Source: Aquimarina brevivitae (GTDB lineage Bacteria > Bacteroidota > Bacteroidia > Flavobacteriales > Flavobacteriaceae). Taken from it: DNA of 64,000 bases. Location: NCBI RefSeq assembly GCF_004216895.1, contig NZ_SGXE01000004.1:87031-151030 (forward strand). The letters are read 5' to 3'. Made by a program: the position numbers and the translations under genes. Below, one piece after another: positions 8,533-16,085 of this stretch; position 1 is the stretch's first letter, and each line of letters begins with the position of its first letter. The notes under the pieces are model-generated. The model worked only from the letters and a program-made list of their open reading frames with translations. It ran no database searches and was not told the origin of the DNA.

Positions 8533-9078
8533 ATGATGAAAAACATTAATTATTTTGTATTACTACTTTTAATTGTAACCTCATTTGGGTGTAGTAGTGA
8601 TGATGACGGAACGTTAACTGTTGATGAATCCTTAATACCGGGAACTTGGGAAGTCACTAGTGTCGTATCGAATGATGGACGCTTTTCTGGAACAGTTGAA
8701 AATATTCCAATCACTGGAAGTTTTACCGCAGAAGGTAAAAATTATACCGCTGTAATAACTTTTGTTGAAGGTACTGGCGAAGCTGCCAATACCTATACCA
8801 GTACGGGCGGTTTTAGCTTAGATATTACGGTTCAGATACCAACGCAAGATCCAGTTGTAGTTGAAGAAGATTTTCCTGATTATTTAGGTTCTGGTACCTG
8901 GAGTGTTGAAGGGAATAACTTAATCACCGTAACACTTGATCAGCAAACTAATTTTACGATTACCAATTTAACTACGGATACTATGGCATTGGCCGTTTCG
9001 CTGGATGAAGAGGTTGTTGTAGACAATACTACGTTTACATTGGATGGTACTTTAGAGATTACCTTATCTAAAAACTAA
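8533..9078 (+). CDS. Lipocalin-like lipoprotein
   Basis: Secreted lipoprotein of 181 residues. The signal peptide MMKNINYFVLLLLIVTSFGC ends at a lipobox cysteine followed by acidic residues (SSDDDG), which in Flavobacteriia often marks surface export. The mature part opens with GTWEVTSVV and continues as alternating beta strands with LGSGTWSVEG, resembling the lipocalin-like folds of many Bacteroidota lipoproteins. I start at ATG 8533 (ATG 8536 is equivalent); a TTG at 8512 would spoil the signal peptide. Stand-alone gene facing the methionine operon, with a shared terminator between. Ligand unknown. Confidence 0.75.
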   Translation: MMKNINYFVLLLLIVTSFGCSSDDDGTLTVDESLIPGTWEVTSVVSNDGRFSGTVENIPITGSFTAEGKNYTAVITFVEGTGEAANTYTSTGGFSLDITVQIPTQDPVVVEEDFPDYLGSGTWSVEGNNLITVTLDQQTNFTITNLTTDTMALAVSLDEEVVVDNTTFTLDGTLEITLSKN

Positions 9079-9085
9079 TAAACTC

Positions 9086-9116
9086 AAAACCCTGAGTAAA
9101 TGCTCAGGGTTTTTTA
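9086..9116. terminator. Bidirectional intrinsic terminator
   Basis: Hairpin with arms AAAACCCTGAG and CTCAGGGTTTT and loop taaatg, with a T-run on the plus side and an A-run on the other, so it can serve both the lipoprotein gene (plus) and the methionine operon (minus), whose last codons it overlaps. Confidence 0.85.
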
Positions 9117-10295
9117 ATTTACCTTTTCGAGGGCTTGGGCAATATCGTTAACAATATCCTCAATGTGTTCTAGACCCAAAGAACACCGAACCATACCATC
9201 GGTAATTCCTACTGCTAATTTATCCTCCTTACTTAATTTACTATGTGTAGTCGATGCGGGATGGGTTACTATAGTTCTAGTATCTCCAAGGTTTGCAGAC
9301 AGCGAGCACATCTTTATACTATCAAAAAATGATTTACCGGCTTGCAATCCGCCTTTCACTTCAAAAGCAACAATACTTCCACCTAATCGCATTTGATTCT
9401 TAGCAATTTCATATTGTGGATGTGATTTTAAGAAAGGATATTTTACCCAATTAACTTTTGGATGATTTTCTAAATATTCCGCGAGTTGAAGCGCATTGGT
9501 ACAATGTTTTTCTGCTCTTACTGCCAGGGTTTCTAAACTTTTGGACAACACCCAGGCATTAAATGGCGATAATGCCGGACCTGTATTTCTTGAAAAAAGG
9601 TAAATTTCTCTGATCAAATCCTTTCTTCCTACGGTAACTCCTCCTAGCACCCTTCCCTGACCATCAATCATCTTTGTTGCAGAATGGATCACCAAATCCG
9701 CTCCAAATTGTATTGGGTTTTGCAAATAAGGGGTAGCAAAACAATTATCAATGATCAATAATAAGTCATGCTTTTTTGCAATACTAGATAAATATGCTAA
9801 ATCTAATACATCTACCCCTGGATTGGTAGGCGATTCAGCGTAAAGAATTTTAGTATTGGGTTGAATTAATGATTCAATTTGGTGTACCTCATTTACCTGA
9901 AAATAGCTGGTTTGAATATTCCATTTCGGAAAATATTTAGTAAATAAAGAATGTGTTGAACCAAAAACCGATCGGGCGGAAACAATGTGATCTCCTGCAT
10001 TCAATAAGGCCGCGAATGTAGAAAAAACTGCAGCCATGCCTGTAGCGAAAGCATATCCATCCTCTGCTCCTTCTAATACGCAAATTTTTTCTACAAATTC
10101 TGTTGTATTAGGATTGCTGAAGCGGCTGTACAAATTACGTTGTTTCTCCTCCGCAAACGAAGCTCTCATCTCTTCAGCATCTTCAAACGTAAATCCTGAT
10201 GTAAGATAGAGTGGCACTGAATGTTCTAAAAATTGTGATTTAGCCACTTGCGTTCTTATCGCATTGGTTTCAAAATTGTCTTCGGGTTTACTCAT
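9114..10295 (-). CDS. metZ: Cys/Met-metabolism PLP enzyme, O-succinyl/O-acetylhomoserine sulfhydrylase-like (MetZ type)
   Basis: PLP-dependent gamma-replacement enzyme of 393 residues that should make homocysteine from an activated homoserine and sulfide. Family motifs include YSRFSNPNTTEF near residue 58, the substrate-side YAESPTNPG, and the PLP-lysine segment IHSATKMIDGQGRVLGG near residue 207. The resemblance is to MetZ rather than to the larger MetY encoded first in this operon. Its ATG overlaps the stop of the OsmC gene by 4 bp. A cystathionine synthase or lyase activity cannot be excluded from sequence. Last gene of the SAM-I-controlled operon. Confidence 0.82.
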   Translation of the reverse strand: MSKPEDNFETNAIRTQVAKSQFLEHSVPLYLTSGFTFEDAEEMRASFAEEKQRNLYSRFSNPNTTEFVEKICVLEGAEDGYAFATGMAAVFSTFAALLNAGDHIVSARSVFGSTHSLFTKYFPKWNIQTSYFQVNEVHQIESLIQPNTKILYAESPTNPGVDVLDLAYLSSIAKKHDLLLIIDNCFATPYLQNPIQFGADLVIHSATKMIDGQGRVLGGVTVGRKDLIREIYLFSRNTGPALSPFNAWVLSKSLETLAVRAEKHCTNALQLAEYLENHPKVNWVKYPFLKSHPQYEIAKNQMRLGGSIVAFEVKGGLQAGKSFFDSIKMCSLSANLGDTRTIVTHPASTTHSKLSKEDKLAVGITDGMVRCSLGLEHIEDIVNDIAQALEKVN

Positions 10296-10717
10296 ACTTC
10301 TTTATTATTCACCACTACTTTATAAGTTACTTTAGCCGTAGGCTCCAATGTTTTGGAAACCGAACAATATTTTTCGAACGATAACTGTGCCGCTCGTTTT
10401 GCCTTCTCTTCAGCAATTTCTCCTTCTAGATAAACAGTTACAAAAATATCTTTAAACGGTTTAGCACCATCAATAGGTACCCTGACCCCTTCTACTTCTG
10501 CGCTATATGCTGTAATCTCTTGTCGTTGTTTTTTTAAAATAGAAATGATATCAATAGCACTACAGCCAGCTACACCCATCAACACATATTCCATTGGGCT
10601 GGGAGCCAGATCGTGGCCACCAACTTCTGCTTTACTATCAATAAAAGTTACGTGACCCCGTTCGTTTTTAAGTTCAAAATGATAGTCGTTATCTATTCTG
10701 TTTAGCTTTATTTTCAT
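10292..10717 (-). CDS. OsmC/Ohr family protein
   Basis: 141-residue OsmC-fold protein. Such proteins are dimeric thiol peroxidases for organic or fatty-acid hydroperoxides. The central helix segment MGVAGCSAIDIISILKK (about residues 48-64) holds the first redox cysteine; a second cysteine occurs in the LSFEKYCSVSKTL segment near residue 113, matching the two-cysteine arrangement. It lies between thrA and metZ in the methionine operon with a 4-bp overlap to metZ. A thiol-linked role beside sulfide- and homocysteine-using enzymes is plausible but not shown. Confidence 0.85.
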   Translation of the reverse strand: MKIKLNRIDNDYHFELKNERGHVTFIDSKAEVGGHDLAPSPMEYVLMGVAGCSAIDIISILKKQRQEITAYSAEVEGVRVPIDGAKPFKDIFVTVYLEGEIAEEKAKRAAQLSFEKYCSVSKTLEPTAKVTYKVVVNNKEV

Positions 10718-10754
10718 CTCTAATTATTTATATTTTTTAATTCTTAAATAAGTT

Positions 10755-13169
10755 CTATCCTTTATTCGCTAGTCGCAATAGGTCACCAAAAACTCCTCTT
10801 GCAGTCACTGCTGCACCTGCTCCAGCACCTTGAATTACAATAGGCTGATTTCCATAGGATGCTGTATAAATCTCAAAAATTGAGTCAGATCCTTTTACCT
10901 GTCCTAAGGTACTATCTTGAGGTACTGAAACCAACTTGACCTCTAGGTTACCTTTGCTTTCTGACAAATCTCCCCAAAGATCGCCAATATATCTGAGGAC
11001 ATGATTGGGCTTTTGGTCTTTTTTGATTTCATCATACACCTTATCCAATTGCGACAAATTATTAATAAAATTCTCTACAGTTCCTTCTCTTAAGGCTTCA
11101 GGAATAAGATTGTGAATTTGCACTTCATCCATTTCATTAATCAAATCAAGTTCTCGAGCTAAGATTAACAATTTTCTTCCCACATCATTGCCGCATAAAT
11201 CCTCTCTCGGATCTGGTTCGGTAAATCCTTTATCCATAGCCGCTTTTAAAACTTTACTAAATGAAGTATCGCTTTCAGAAAAGGTGTTGAATAAGTAACT
11301 GAGTGTACCCGAAAAGACACCTTTAATTCTTGTAATATTTTCTCCCGAAAGGTGTAATAATTTAATGGTATCTATCAATGGAAGCCCAGCTCCAACATTA
11401 GTTTCATATAAATATTCCTTTTGATGTGCCTGCAATACTTTTCTTAACTTTTTATAATAATCATGGGGTAAGGTATTGGCAATTTTATTCGATGATACCA
11501 AATCAAAGCCATTTTCGATCAAGGGTATGTAATTAGCAGTAAAAGATTCACTTGCAGTATTATCAATGGCGATCAAATTTTCGAGGTGATGTTCATTGGC
11601 ATAAGTAATAACATCCTTAATAGTATACGAAACTCCTTGATTTTCTATTGATTGCCGCCAATCACTATCTAATCCTGTTGTAGGATACAGCACTTTTTTA
11701 GAGTTCGCAATCGCAAAAATAGTCAACTTAATTCCCTTTCTCTTTTCAATCTCCGAAGCTGATTGTATAATTTGGTCAATCAACGTACCGCCCACTAATC
11801 CGTGACCAAAAATGGCAATATTGATCTTTTTAGCAATTTCAAAAATTTCTCCATGAATGACGTGTAAAGCTTTGTGCAGATCATCTTGTTTCACTACAAG
11901 GCTAACATTATCGCCTGTAATAGCGTTATTAAACAATAATGGAGTGATGTTATTCTTTACCAAAGCACTGTAGGGTTTGTGAAAAGTCTTTAAATCTTGC
12001 CCGATAATGGAGATTACCGAGACCTCTTGATCTATACTGATTTCCGTAACATCATTTGTATTAAATTCAAGTTCAAATTCTTGCTTTAAAGCGTGTTTTG
12101 CTTCCTCCGCTCGCTTGGCATCTACAACAAAGCCTATACCCCTCTCTGATGATCCCTGCGCGATAATACTAACGCTGATATGCTTTGCGGCTAAGGCACT
12201 AAAAATTCTTGCATCAACACCTACCTTACCCAATAATCCACGCCCCTTAAAGTTAATAAGGGCCATTTGTTCCAAAACAGATAGTGACTTAATACCTTTT
12301 TCGGTAGACTCTTTAGTTATCAGCGTACCAGAATTAGTATCATCAAAGGTGTTCAATATCCTAAGCGGAATATTCTTTTCTAGTAATGGAATTATAGTTT
12401 TTGCGTGTAAAATAGAAGTGCCAAAATTGGCCAACTCGTTGGCTTCGTTAAACGATAAATGTTCAATCTTTCTAGCTCCTTTTACCCAATCAGGATTTGC
12501 AGTGTAAATCCCATTGACGTGTGTATAATTTTGAAGCTCTTCTGCATTTAAATAATTCGATAAAAGAGATGCTGTATAATTACTACCGTTACGGCCCAAT
12601 GTCGTTGTTTCCTTATTCATATTTGCAGCGATAAAACCAGTCACTACGTGTACAGTTTCTCCGTTAAATTGACTAAAATGCGTTAAGACATTTTCCTTTG
12701 ACAATGCCTCTAGCGGCTGTGCATTACCAAATTCATCATCGGTAACGATAAGCTTTCTACTATCTGTAAACCTGGCTTGTATACCATTTTCTGTTAATAA
12801 TTGAGTAAGTAACTTGGCAGCAATAATTTCTCCTAGAGATAATACCTGATCTTTGATCCGATCACTATAATCCTTCAGCAGATACACTCCTTCTAATAAT
12901 TTATCCAGGGTTTCAAATTCCTCTTGGAAGTCAAGTCCAGCGAAACCACCATATTGATATTGCTTAAAGGCTTGTAACTGCTCCTGAAAGTTTTTATTTT
13001 TTGCAGCTTTTTCTAGTATTTCTTCAAGTTCATTAGTACTGTTTCCTCTTGCAGATAACACTACTGCTATTTTCTCTTTATTTTGAACTTTTTGCGTTAT
13101 AATCTCTACCACCCTATGAAGTCCAGCACCGTTGGCTAACGATTTTCCTCCAAACTTTACAATTTTCAT
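10755..13169 (-). CDS. thrA: Bifunctional aspartate kinase / homoserine dehydrogenase
   Basis: Fusion of 804 residues carrying out the first and third steps from aspartate to homoserine. The N-terminal kinase opens with MKIVKFGGKSLANG; two ACT-like regulatory segments lie around residues 310-440; the dehydrogenase Rossmann motif IFGHGLVGGTLIDQI starts near residue 455, and the catalytic GVFSGTLSYLFN and GFTEPDPREDLCGNDV motifs lie at about 615-660. Length matches E. coli ThrA (820). It lies 10 nt after metX and within an S-box-controlled operon, so homoserine supply is tied to methionine demand. Feedback specificity cannot be read from sequence. Confidence 0.95.
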   Translation of the reverse strand: MKIVKFGGKSLANGAGLHRVVEIITQKVQNKEKIAVVLSARGNSTNELEEILEKAAKNKNFQEQLQAFKQYQYGGFAGLDFQEEFETLDKLLEGVYLLKDYSDRIKDQVLSLGEIIAAKLLTQLLTENGIQARFTDSRKLIVTDDEFGNAQPLEALSKENVLTHFSQFNGETVHVVTGFIAANMNKETTTLGRNGSNYTASLLSNYLNAEELQNYTHVNGIYTANPDWVKGARKIEHLSFNEANELANFGTSILHAKTIIPLLEKNIPLRILNTFDDTNSGTLITKESTEKGIKSLSVLEQMALINFKGRGLLGKVGVDARIFSALAAKHISVSIIAQGSSERGIGFVVDAKRAEEAKHALKQEFELEFNTNDVTEISIDQEVSVISIIGQDLKTFHKPYSALVKNNITPLLFNNAITGDNVSLVVKQDDLHKALHVIHGEIFEIAKKINIAIFGHGLVGGTLIDQIIQSASEIEKRKGIKLTIFAIANSKKVLYPTTGLDSDWRQSIENQGVSYTIKDVITYANEHHLENLIAIDNTASESFTANYIPLIENGFDLVSSNKIANTLPHDYYKKLRKVLQAHQKEYLYETNVGAGLPLIDTIKLLHLSGENITRIKGVFSGTLSYLFNTFSESDTSFSKVLKAAMDKGFTEPDPREDLCGNDVGRKLLILARELDLINEMDEVQIHNLIPEALREGTVENFINNLSQLDKVYDEIKKDQKPNHVLRYIGDLWGDLSESKGNLEVKLVSVPQDSTLGQVKGSDSIFEIYTASYGNQPIVIQGAGAGAAVTARGVFGDLLRLANKG

Positions 13170-13179
13170 ATTACTTAGA

Positions 13180-14142
13180 TTAAAAAATATCTTTTATAAT
13201 TTCTGTTAGCTGTTCAAACTCTATCAAAAAAGCATCATGCCCATGATCAGACCGAATGATGCCGTGGTTCACTTTCTTATCTATGGCACGGAGTTTTTCA
13301 ACAGTCATTACATCTTCTTCTAGAGTAAAAAAAGTGTCAGAATCTACACTGATGATAACGATCTGGGATGATACTTTTTCCAGAGCATTTTCAAAACTTC
13401 CGTAGGATTTACTTATATCAATGTTAGCTAAGATGTGATTAAGACCCAGGTAAGCATCCAAACGAAATCGCTTGGTAAGTTTATCTCCATGATGCAATAA
13501 CCAGCTTTCGACATTGAACATGGATTTATCCTCATTAAAAGATCGATTGAACTTTTGTTTAAAAGACTTAGGACTCCGATAGAGCATCATAGCGTGCAAT
13601 CTTGCATCATGTACTGGATTGCTAGAGTTTTTTAAAATAAGCTCTTGTACTAAACAGTTTGCTTTCAACCAATCCGTAGACTTCCAATCTGTAGCTACCG
13701 GAATTAAATGGTGAATTAAGTTTGGATTTTGAACTGCAAGTTCCCAAGCGATACCCCCTCCTACCGATCCACCAATAAGTGCATGCAATTGATCAACACC
13801 TAATTGGGATAGCCCAAGCGTAAATAAAGCTGCTATGTCTGAAGCCGTAAAAAGCTTATAATCATCATTAAATACATCCTTAGATTCATAATATCCATTT
13901 CCTGGAATATTAAAGCTCAATATGGTATACCGATTTGTATCGATACACTTATCAGGCCCGATTAAACCGTTCCACCAGCCATGTTTACCACAAACCGTTG
14001 AATTACCTGTCAACGCGTGATTGACTAAAACCACTGGTGCCGAATGGAGCGGTAATCCAAAAGTCTCATAAGAAAGTGAAAGCTTGCTTACCACTTTTTG
14101 ATTTTCGGTTGTAAAGTTTTCTATGTTTATCGATTGAAGCAT
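13180..14142 (-). CDS. metX: Homoserine O-acetyltransferase
   Basis: Alpha/beta-hydrolase-fold acyltransferase that activates homoserine for sulfhydrylation. The oxyanion motif LVNHALTGNS is near residue 40, the nucleophile elbow ALIGGSVGGGIAWELA near 122 carries the serine, and the C-terminal HGHDAFLIE supplies the catalytic histidine. At 320 residues it is shorter than E. coli-type MetX because the lid is compact, as in other Bacteroidota. I start at ATG 14142 (MLQSINIENF); 18 upstream in-frame residues are not family-like. It sits between metY and thrA, which explains the pathway logic: homoserine to O-acetylhomoserine to homocysteine. Confidence 0.88.
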   Translation of the reverse strand: MLQSINIENFTTENQKVVSKLSLSYETFGLPLHSAPVVLVNHALTGNSTVCGKHGWWNGLIGPDKCIDTNRYTILSFNIPGNGYYESKDVFNDDYKLFTASDIAALFTLGLSQLGVDQLHALIGGSVGGGIAWELAVQNPNLIHHLIPVATDWKSTDWLKANCLVQELILKNSSNPVHDARLHAMMLYRSPKSFKQKFNRSFNEDKSMFNVESWLLHHGDKLTKRFRLDAYLGLNHILANIDISKSYGSFENALEKVSSQIVIISVDSDTFFTLEEDVMTVEKLRAIDKKVNHGIIRSDHGHDAFLIEFEQLTEIIKDIF

Positions 14143-14222
14143 AATTATACCATTTATAAAAATGTAATTTGCAAAGCCACGAAGACCTATGTACATTGTC
14201 CGCTAAGTCTATTCGTAAGCGA

Positions 14223-15509
14223 TTAAACAGTGACTTTTAATTTTTTAAATGCTTCAGCGAGATCTGATTTTAAATCTTCGATATCTTCTAAACCAACAGA
14301 TAATCGAATCAAATCACTGGTAACGCCAGTTGATTCTTGTTGTTCTTCTGTCAATTGCTGATGGGTTGTACTTGCTGGGTGAATAATCAAGGATTTAGAA
14401 TCACCAATATTAGCTAATAAAGAGAATAGCTTAGTCTCGTCTGCAATCTTCTTTGCGGCTTCAAACCCTCCTGAAACACCGAAAGTGACTATTCCACTTT
14501 GACCTTTGGATAGATACTCTTTTGCCAATTCATTATAGGGGTCGTCAGCTAAACCTGGATATCTTACCCAACTTACTTCTTCTTTGGTTTGTAGCCACTG
14601 GGCTAATACCAATGCATTTTCACTTTGCTTCTTTATTCTTACATCCAGTGTTTCTAGCCCTTGTATAATCTGAAATGCATTATATGGACTCAATGCCGCC
14701 CCGTAATCGCGTAGGCCTTCAATTCTAGCTTTAGCAATAAAAGCAGCAGGACCTAAAACTTCGTGATATACAAGACCATGATAGCCAGGAGAAGGTTCAG
14801 TAAACTCAGGGAACTTACCATTTGACCAATCAAAATTTCCAGCATCAATGATTACGCCTCCCATAGAGGTTCCATTTCCACCGATAAACTTGGTAAGCGA
14901 ATGAATTACAATATTAGCTCCATACTGAATTGGATTTAACAATGCCGGTGTAGCTACTGTATTATCCACAATAAGCGGAACTTTAGCCAATTGAGCTTGT
15001 GTTGAAATCGCTTTTAGATCTAATACATCTAATTTGGGGTTTCCTAAAGATTCAACAAAAAATACTCTCGTATTTTCCTGTACAGCATTTTTAAAATTTT
15101 CGGGTTCTGAAGGGTCAACAAAAGTAGTTTTGATTCCTAATCGTGGTAAAGTTACATTCAGCAGATTGTATGTACCGCCATACAAACTACTAGAGGCAAC
15201 GATATGATCGCCTGTTTTAAGTAGTGTAAGTAAGGCAGTGTGTATCGCTGCAGTACCTGAAGAGGTTACTACCGCACCAATACCTCCTTCAATGGTAGCC
15301 AACCGCTGCTCTAAAATATCGTTTGTTGGATTGTTTAAGCGCGTATAAATAAAACCGGGCTCGCTTAAGTTGAACAAGTTAGCGGCGTGCTCTGCATTGT
15401 TAAACACATAAGATGTGGTTTGATAAATCGGAACCGCTCGTGTTCCTCCATTACTTTTTACGTCGTGTCCAGCGTGTAATGCATGTGTTGCAATTTTTGA
15501 TGTGCTCAT
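14223..15509 (-). CDS. metY: O-acetylhomoserine sulfhydrylase
   Basis: PLP enzyme of 428 residues that makes homocysteine from O-acetylhomoserine and sulfide. Motifs: ATHALHAGHD at the N terminus, YTRLNNPTNDILEQRLA, and the PLP-lysine region IHSLTKFIGGNGTSMGG near residue 205. The length and the insert EPSPGYHGLVYHEVLGPAAF are typical of MetY rather than the 390-residue MetB/MetZ group. First gene of the methionine operon, 139 nt after the end of the SAM-I riboswitch. Sulfide would come from the sulfate operon just downstream on the same strand. Confidence 0.93.
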   Translation of the reverse strand: MSTSKIATHALHAGHDVKSNGGTRAVPIYQTTSYVFNNAEHAANLFNLSEPGFIYTRLNNPTNDILEQRLATIEGGIGAVVTSSGTAAIHTALLTLLKTGDHIVASSSLYGGTYNLLNVTLPRLGIKTTFVDPSEPENFKNAVQENTRVFFVESLGNPKLDVLDLKAISTQAQLAKVPLIVDNTVATPALLNPIQYGANIVIHSLTKFIGGNGTSMGGVIIDAGNFDWSNGKFPEFTEPSPGYHGLVYHEVLGPAAFIAKARIEGLRDYGAALSPYNAFQIIQGLETLDVRIKKQSENALVLAQWLQTKEEVSWVRYPGLADDPYNELAKEYLSKGQSGIVTFGVSGGFEAAKKIADETKLFSLLANIGDSKSLIIHPASTTHQQLTEEQQESTGVTSDLIRLSVGLEDIEDLKSDLAEAFKKLKVTV

Positions 15510-15620
15510 AATTTTCTGATTTAAATTTTGGTTAAACTATGTTTAAACAGAATCTAAATACATCATACACCTTGATCATTTAGGGTGTAGCGTATAGAAA
15601 ATTAAAAAGAAAGGAAAGTA

Positions 15621-15643
15621 CAATAATAGCGAATGCATTATTG
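15621..15643 (-). terminator. Possible SAM-I expression-platform hairpin
   Basis: Perfect 7-bp stem CAATAAT / ATTATTG with a 9-nt loop, lying 5 nt after the riboswitch P1 helix on the minus strand and followed by a pyrimidine-rich tract (15604-15620). It could act as the regulated terminator. The tract is interrupted by C residues, so a translational mechanism remains possible; a second hairpin (ACACC...GGTGT) lies further downstream. Confidence 0.45.
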
Positions 15644-15648
15644 CGTGT

Positions 15649-15771
15649 GTTATCTATTCCTATTTACAGAATGCAAACCATCACTGTAACGGATAGAATT
15701 TAGCACCTTCTTTACGAATAAAGGGTTGCTAAGGTTTCATAGGGTCTATTCCCTCCACCTTTCTTGATAAC
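15649..15771 (-). ncRNA. SAM-I (S-box) riboswitch upstream of metY
   Basis: Minus-strand leader with the S-box hallmarks in order: P1 closed by GTTATC (15766-15771) and GATAAC (15649-15654); P2 region AGGTGGAGGGA...CCCTATGAAACCT; conserved AGCAACC at the P2/P3 side; P3 capped by a TTCG loop (CTTTA/TAAAG); AAGGTGCTAAATTC joining to P4 (TTACAG/CTGTAA). SAM binding should lower expression of metY-metX-thrA-osmC-metZ. Confidence 0.93.
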
Positions 15772-15800
15772 TGTCTAAGTATGTATAAGAAACTTAAGAG

Positions 15801-15808
15801 CAAAGCTA
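15801..15808 (-). promoter_or_regulatory. -10 box of the methionine operon
   Basis: Minus strand TAGCTTTG matches TAnnTTTG exactly and lies 30 nt upstream of the SAM-I riboswitch, so the transcript would start just ahead of it. No TTG is seen at the expected -33 distance. Confidence 0.6.
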
Positions 15809-15874
15809 CTAATATTTTTGAAAAGAAAAATTTTATTCTCCAATAAATTTAATTAAGGTTTGGTTAAAAGCTTT

Positions 15875-15901
15875 TTTGTGTTTGCAATATTTTTATCTTT
15901 G
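15875..15901 (+). promoter_or_regulatory. Promoter of metK
   Basis: TATCTTTG (15894-15901) is an exact TAnnTTTG -10 box, about 13 nt ahead of the SAM-II riboswitch. TTTG at 15875-15878 may serve as the -33 element although the 15-nt spacing is short. Divergent from the metY promoter, about 85 bp away. Confidence 0.6.
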
Positions 15902-15913
15902 CGCAGAATTTTA

Positions 15914-16008
15914 AGGGAAAGATTTGACTGATTGCAACCCTAAATACCAAGCTTCTTTGTTAATACGAATTAAAAAGAGTATTGCTTGAGTATCAAATGC
16001 TAAAACAG
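15914..16008 (+). ncRNA. SAM-II-type (SAM_alpha) riboswitch upstream of metK
   Basis: Shows the SAM-II core: P1 AGGG (15914-15917) with CCCT (15938-15941), enclosing GATTTGACTGATTGCAA, which follows the known GAUUU...UUGCA loop-1 signature, and a 3' strand GCTAAAACAG (15999-16008) matching the conserved GCUAAAA, with CTG/CAG for the pseudoknot P2. The intervening loop 3 is enlarged by a hairpin: CAAGC (15948-15952) with GCTTG (15984-15988) and AATAC with GTATT inside. SAM-II RNAs usually hide the translation start that follows them; here an ATG begins at the very next base. Confidence 0.82.
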
Positions 16009-16080
16009 ATGAATAATGCCTCGGTTTTTTTCTGCGTTTTAGCCAAAAGCAATGACAAATACTTCCATAAAACAAAATAG
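16009..16080 (+). CDS. Putative 23-residue leader peptide of metK
   Basis: ATG directly adjoins the 3' end of the SAM-II core; the frame reads MNNASVFFCVLAKSNDKYFH plus three residues and stops with TAG 5 nt before the metK ATG, in a different frame. Placement is what one expects for a start masked by SAM-II pseudoknot formation and for termination-reinitiation onto metK. The 5' end of the ORF also lies in a possible hairpin GCTAAAAC (15999-16006) / GTTTTAGC (16036-16043) that would compete with the aptamer. No homology is known to me, and a chance ORF is possible. Confidence 0.4.
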   Translation: MNNASVFFCVLAKSNDKYFHKTK

Positions 16081-16085
16081 AAAGA

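Noticed and set aside
12115..12507. Plus-strand 130-codon ORF opposite thrA
   Set aside because: Fully antisense to a strongly supported thrA; its translation has no domain, signal peptide or promoter and reflects codon bias of the real strand.
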